Positions 62,101-64,000 of a DNA stretch of 64,000 nucleotides are shown one piece after another. This DNA is from Chlorops oryzae (lineage: Eukaryota > Arthropoda > Insecta > Diptera > Chloropidae): contig CM035807.1 in assembly GCA_020466095.1 (NCBI GenBank), forward strand, positions 55,846,555 to 55,910,554, read 5' to 3'. The notes beneath the pieces were generated by a model. It saw only the letters and a list, made by a program, of their open reading frames with translations. It searched no databases and was not told the origin of the DNA. Each line of letters opens with the position of its first letter. Positions within the stretch are counted from its first letter, which is position 1. The position numbers and the translations under genes are program-made.

Positions 62101-64000
62101 AGACAATTTTTATGTGGACGACGGGCTAGCGGGCGCAAATTCACTAGCCGAAGCTATTGAAATAAAAAATCAGCTGACTACCATACTGAAGGAGGCAGGA
62201 ATGAACCCCAAAAAATGGAGTGCTAATTCTCCCAGGCTGATGCAAGGTATTCCAGCAGAAGATCTTGAGATTAATCTTGATTTCGATAGCAACACGAACG
62301 AATCAATCAAAACACTCGGACTGCGATGGCTTCCGACTACAGATGAGTTTTGCATCAAGGCCTCAATTACTGATGAAACAAAATTCACAAAAAGGCAAGT
62401 TACGTCAGAAATAGCTAAAATATTTGACCCATTAGGATTAGTTGCCCCAGCTGTAGTAACCGCCAAAATATTCATCCAACACTTATGGGACCTAAAGCTT
62501 GACTGGGACGTCTCCATCCTACCAGAACTCCATACAAGGTGGCTTAACTTTCGAACAAGCTTACAGTCACTCAACAATGTCAAAATTCCACGTCACATAT
62601 TCAATAACAGCGAAATAATATCCACACAATTACATGCGTTTTGTGATGCATCCCAGAAAGCATATGGCACATGCATTTACATAAGATCAAAAAATAAAGA
62701 TAAAACCGTAACAGCAAGACTACTCTGCTCAAAAAATAGAGTAGCTCCATTAAAAATACTCACAATTCCACGTCTAGAACTCTGTGCAGCAGTGTTGGCT
62801 GCCGAACTGGTGGCGCGAGTGAAGGCGGACCTAAAACTAAACAATGTTGCGACATACTTCTGGTCAGATTCACGAATTGTTCTCTCTTGGATTAACCAAA
62901 AGTCGACAGCATTTCAAACATTCGTTTCCCATCGCATACAAAAAATTCAAGATCTAACCATTCCTGAACAGTGGCGGCATGTACAATCAAAGCAAAATCC
63001 AGCCGACATTCTTTCACGTGGAATAAATCCACAGGAATTAGCAACCGCGCACATCTGGTTCTTCGGACCAATGTTCCTGTACCATCATGAGGATACTTGG
63101 ACATCTCCACTGCAGAGTAACACACTTGAAACAACATTGTTAGAACGGAAGACAACAACTTTAGCGGCATCAGCATCATCATCCTCATCATCAACATTAG
63201 GCCCATGCGTTCCATTAATTCACAAAATCGATGCAAGAAACAAATTCAGATACCTTCAGCGAGTAATAGGCTACGTTATTCGATTTACTCAAAATTGCAG
63301 ACAATCAAGAACTTCTCGGCCAAAAAACATACAGCTTTCACCCTCAGAGCTCGAATCAGCGTTAAAATACATAATCAAAGAAGTCCAGTTCAGCGAATTT
63401 AAGGATGCAATAAAAATGCTTCGCAAGGGAGAGCATCTACCAAATTCCAACAACTTAAGCTCTCTGTCTCCATTCCTTGATGAGGAAGGAGTATTGAGAG
63501 TTGGCGGTAGACTTGAACATTCGTCTCAAGGTTATGACGCGAAACACCAAATGTTGCTGCCGTTTAACGACTCTATAGTGAAATTATTGATAGAGGCCGT
63601 TCATCAAGAAAACTTTCACTGCACAGCACAAACACTCATGGCAATCCTTCGACAAAAGTTCTGGCCCATTCGAGGAAAACAATTGACAAGATCCATTGTG
63701 AATCACTGTATTCGTTGTAGACGAGCAAAACCGATGTTATTCAATCAAATTATGGGCCAATTACCAGCTGCACGAGTGGAACCAGCTCGACCCTTTGTGA
63801 CGACGGGAGTGGATTATTGTGGACCGTTCAAGATACATTTCAACGTCAGGGGAAAACACCCCCAAAAAGCTTATATTGCCATATTTTGCTGCTTTGTTAC
63901 TAAGGCAGTGCACTTAGAACTCGTTTCAAACCTATCAACAGAAGCATTCATCGGAGCTCTGAAAAGATTCTCCGCACTAAGAGGACACTGTAAAACATTA
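59165..64000 (+). CDS. Gag-Pol polyprotein of the BEL/Pao element (3' end outside window)
   Basis: 1612 codons from ATG at 59165 with no stop. Domain order by residue: polar N-terminus with Gln/Ser-rich stretch (~115-140); Gag DUF1759-like core (KIQLSKFDGKFSQWTQFKEL, ~255-400); zinc knuckles (CSVCTGEEHQLYAC, CCNCLKSGHKATDC, CKHCEKKHHSTLH, ~450-515); protease CRAILDSGSQINVATEKL (~572); RT with TKLRVVFDASAKTTTG (~858) and NFYVDDGLAGA (~981); RNase H LHAFCDASQKAYGTC (~1156) to NPADILSRG (~1278); integrase zinc domain HQENFHCTAQTLMAIL...CIRCRRAKP (~1478-1520) and core RPFVTTGVDYCGPF (~1542), cut at GHCKTL by the window end. All visible motifs are intact, suggesting a young, possibly active copy. 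The integrase is similar to the relic at 1.2-1.8 kb. Confidence 0.92.
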   Translation, partial: MDTDIGPPASDLQRLFSDQEQLGQAIENIIRNAKKDSKERKSRAYFVERLSRLTELWKSFNANHANIISQEEVEYDNNYFKKDYYTGIKKVVETWTETFKKGSEQATELEGATAKTPTVPTVLTQQQQTLGSGSSETGPSSSNNVLLNNQTALKESLLELKERIEATGFTTHNKSFYRGKARLIVERLQKMETIDNQISSSTQPPINGYSTREFLKFQEEMRELVDELNEASQPAYSSESTSSKEDLEVPLPKIQLSKFDGKFSQWTQFKELFIELIHKKHISDVQKMYYLSTFLTGEAKNLIKHLSMAPENYDIAWEIVTSRYDNKRLLVTELLNKFLSQPNVTSESAAALKDLHDVTTECIHGLRAQNIPVDQWDILVAHLLIKKLDRNTHTAFEQALTDNRNPVKLQCVLKFIEHRFQSLEALGKNTKTTSSRTSASVVKPKSTESKCSVCTGEEHQLYACNKFKDETLSKKWQWVKQLKLCCNCLKSGHKATDCKSGHCKHCEKKHHSTLHSKHNSQQDVQQEPEANNASENKSTTSLLSRESLTKTNYVLLGTARVIVTTNNGEQIECRAILDSGSQINVATEKLVKKLNVKTKSTSLRIEGIGKTKKNAHHRVSLKIHSRVNKFSTSVDAHVLPQIVSKQPSQDIDTSKWNLPRKIELADPDFSKSNKVDLLLGAEFYHLLLCEGKLEIGKNLPIMQNSVFGWIVAGKVQQPEEPTAVCGICSDNDLEEAISKFWKLEEVAESTKPISIAEKLCEEHFLLNTRKTQSGRFMVKIPLSGDISLIGESKRLAYNRLIGLEKRLAKNDILRQQYKDFMKEYETLGHMTEIAPDNVSNPHYFIPHHCVIRPESTSTKLRVVFDASAKTTTGISINELMYTGRTVQSELFSILLRFRMPRFVFKTDIEKMYRQILIHPHDRMLQLIMWRDDHNQPVKYFQLNTVTYGTRSAPFLATRCLYKIAEENINKYPAGAAALRDNFYVDDGLAGANSLAEAIEIKNQLTTILKEAGMNPKKWSANSPRLMQGIPAEDLEINLDFDSNTNESIKTLGLRWLPTTDEFCIKASITDETKFTKRQVTSEIAKIFDPLGLVAPAVVTAKIFIQHLWDLKLDWDVSILPELHTRWLNFRTSLQSLNNVKIPRHIFNNSEIISTQLHAFCDASQKAYGTCIYIRSKNKDKTVTARLLCSKNRVAPLKILTIPRLELCAAVLAAELVARVKADLKLNNVATYFWSDSRIVLSWINQKSTAFQTFVSHRIQKIQDLTIPEQWRHVQSKQNPADILSRGINPQELATAHIWFFGPMFLYHHEDTWTSPLQSNTLETTLLERKTTTLAASASSSSSSTLGPCVPLIHKIDARNKFRYLQRVIGYVIRFTQNCRQSRTSRPKNIQLSPSELESALKYIIKEVQFSEFKDAIKMLRKGEHLPNSNNLSSLSPFLDEEGVLRVGGRLEHSSQGYDAKHQMLLPFNDSIVKLLIEAVHQENFHCTAQTLMAILRQKFWPIRGKQLTRSIVNHCIRCRRAKPMLFNQIMGQLPAARVEPARPFVTTGVDYCGPFKIHFNVRGKHPQKAYIAIFCCFVTKAVHLELVSNLSTEAFIGALKRFSALRGHCKTL

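Larger units (their letters stand above)
58509..64000 (+). mobile_element. BEL/Pao retrotransposon, right part outside the window
   Basis: 5' LTR, primer site and an open gag-pol frame are present up to the last base. Insertion point is within the 3' LTR of the Gypsy element. No defect is seen in the visible part. Confidence 0.9.

Overview
This window is eukaryotic and consists almost entirely of transposable elements, mostly nested inside one another. I recognise no host gene, tRNA, rRNA or CRISPR array. Element content (412/mdg1-like and other Ty3/Gypsy elements, BEL/Pao, a Jockey-clade LINE, piggyBac, Tc1, Penelope and pogo-like remnants), AT-rich spacers and short GT-AG introns point to an insect, probably a fly. 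A TE-rich dipteran such as a tephritid is an inference, not proven.

Layout. 1-3900: decayed 3' half of an env-bearing BEL/Pao element, with about 1.2 kb present as an inverted duplication. 4.8-5.4 kb: remnant of a Ulp1/SENP-type cysteine protease. 5924-8055: non-autonomous piggyBac element (TTAA ends) carrying a Tc1-like transposon (6093-7668). 9601-25210: 412/mdg1-like LTR element on the minus strand, already lacking RT/RNase H, into which a young Gypsy element (11801-22153, LTRs apparently identical) inserted with TATC duplicated. 26.3-30.9 kb: older, badly decayed 412/mdg1-like copy, minus strand. 31365-47855: BEL/Pao element, minus strand, with a broken gag-pol and an intact extra ORF in the env position. 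Its leader was hit by a full-length Jockey-like LINE (37910-42954) and an autonomous-type piggyBac (43723-46968), whose transposase intron carries a 127-bp MITE. 48.1-48.9 kb: pogo-like and Penelope remnants. 48868-58508: very young Gypsy element with 1.95-kb LTRs, lysine-type primer binding site, gag, pol and a third, non-env ORF. 58509-64000: 5' LTR and uninterrupted gag-pol ORF of a second BEL/Pao element, running off the window; it interrupts the 3' LTR of the previous element.

Most interesting. (1) ORF3 of the young Gypsy element (55591-56679) sits behind a strong splice acceptor and encodes an acidic protein with a SUMO-interaction-like motif and two copies of an acidic/hydrophobic repeat. 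It looks regulatory rather than envelope-like. (2) The BEL element at 32-47 kb has an intact downstream ORF that repeats the Gag zinc-knuckle plus protease module with the catalytic Asp replaced. (3) Two unrelated Gypsy elements carry the same -1 frameshift heptamer (G GGA AAC) followed by a hairpin exactly in the gag/pol overlap, and one has a second A AAA AAG site within gag. (4) In the young Gypsy element the gag AUG overlaps the primer binding site, so the Gag N-terminus is templated by the tRNA primer. (5) The two piggyBac elements share 16-bp GGTCGA-N-AT-N-TCGACC palindromes at matching distances from their ends.
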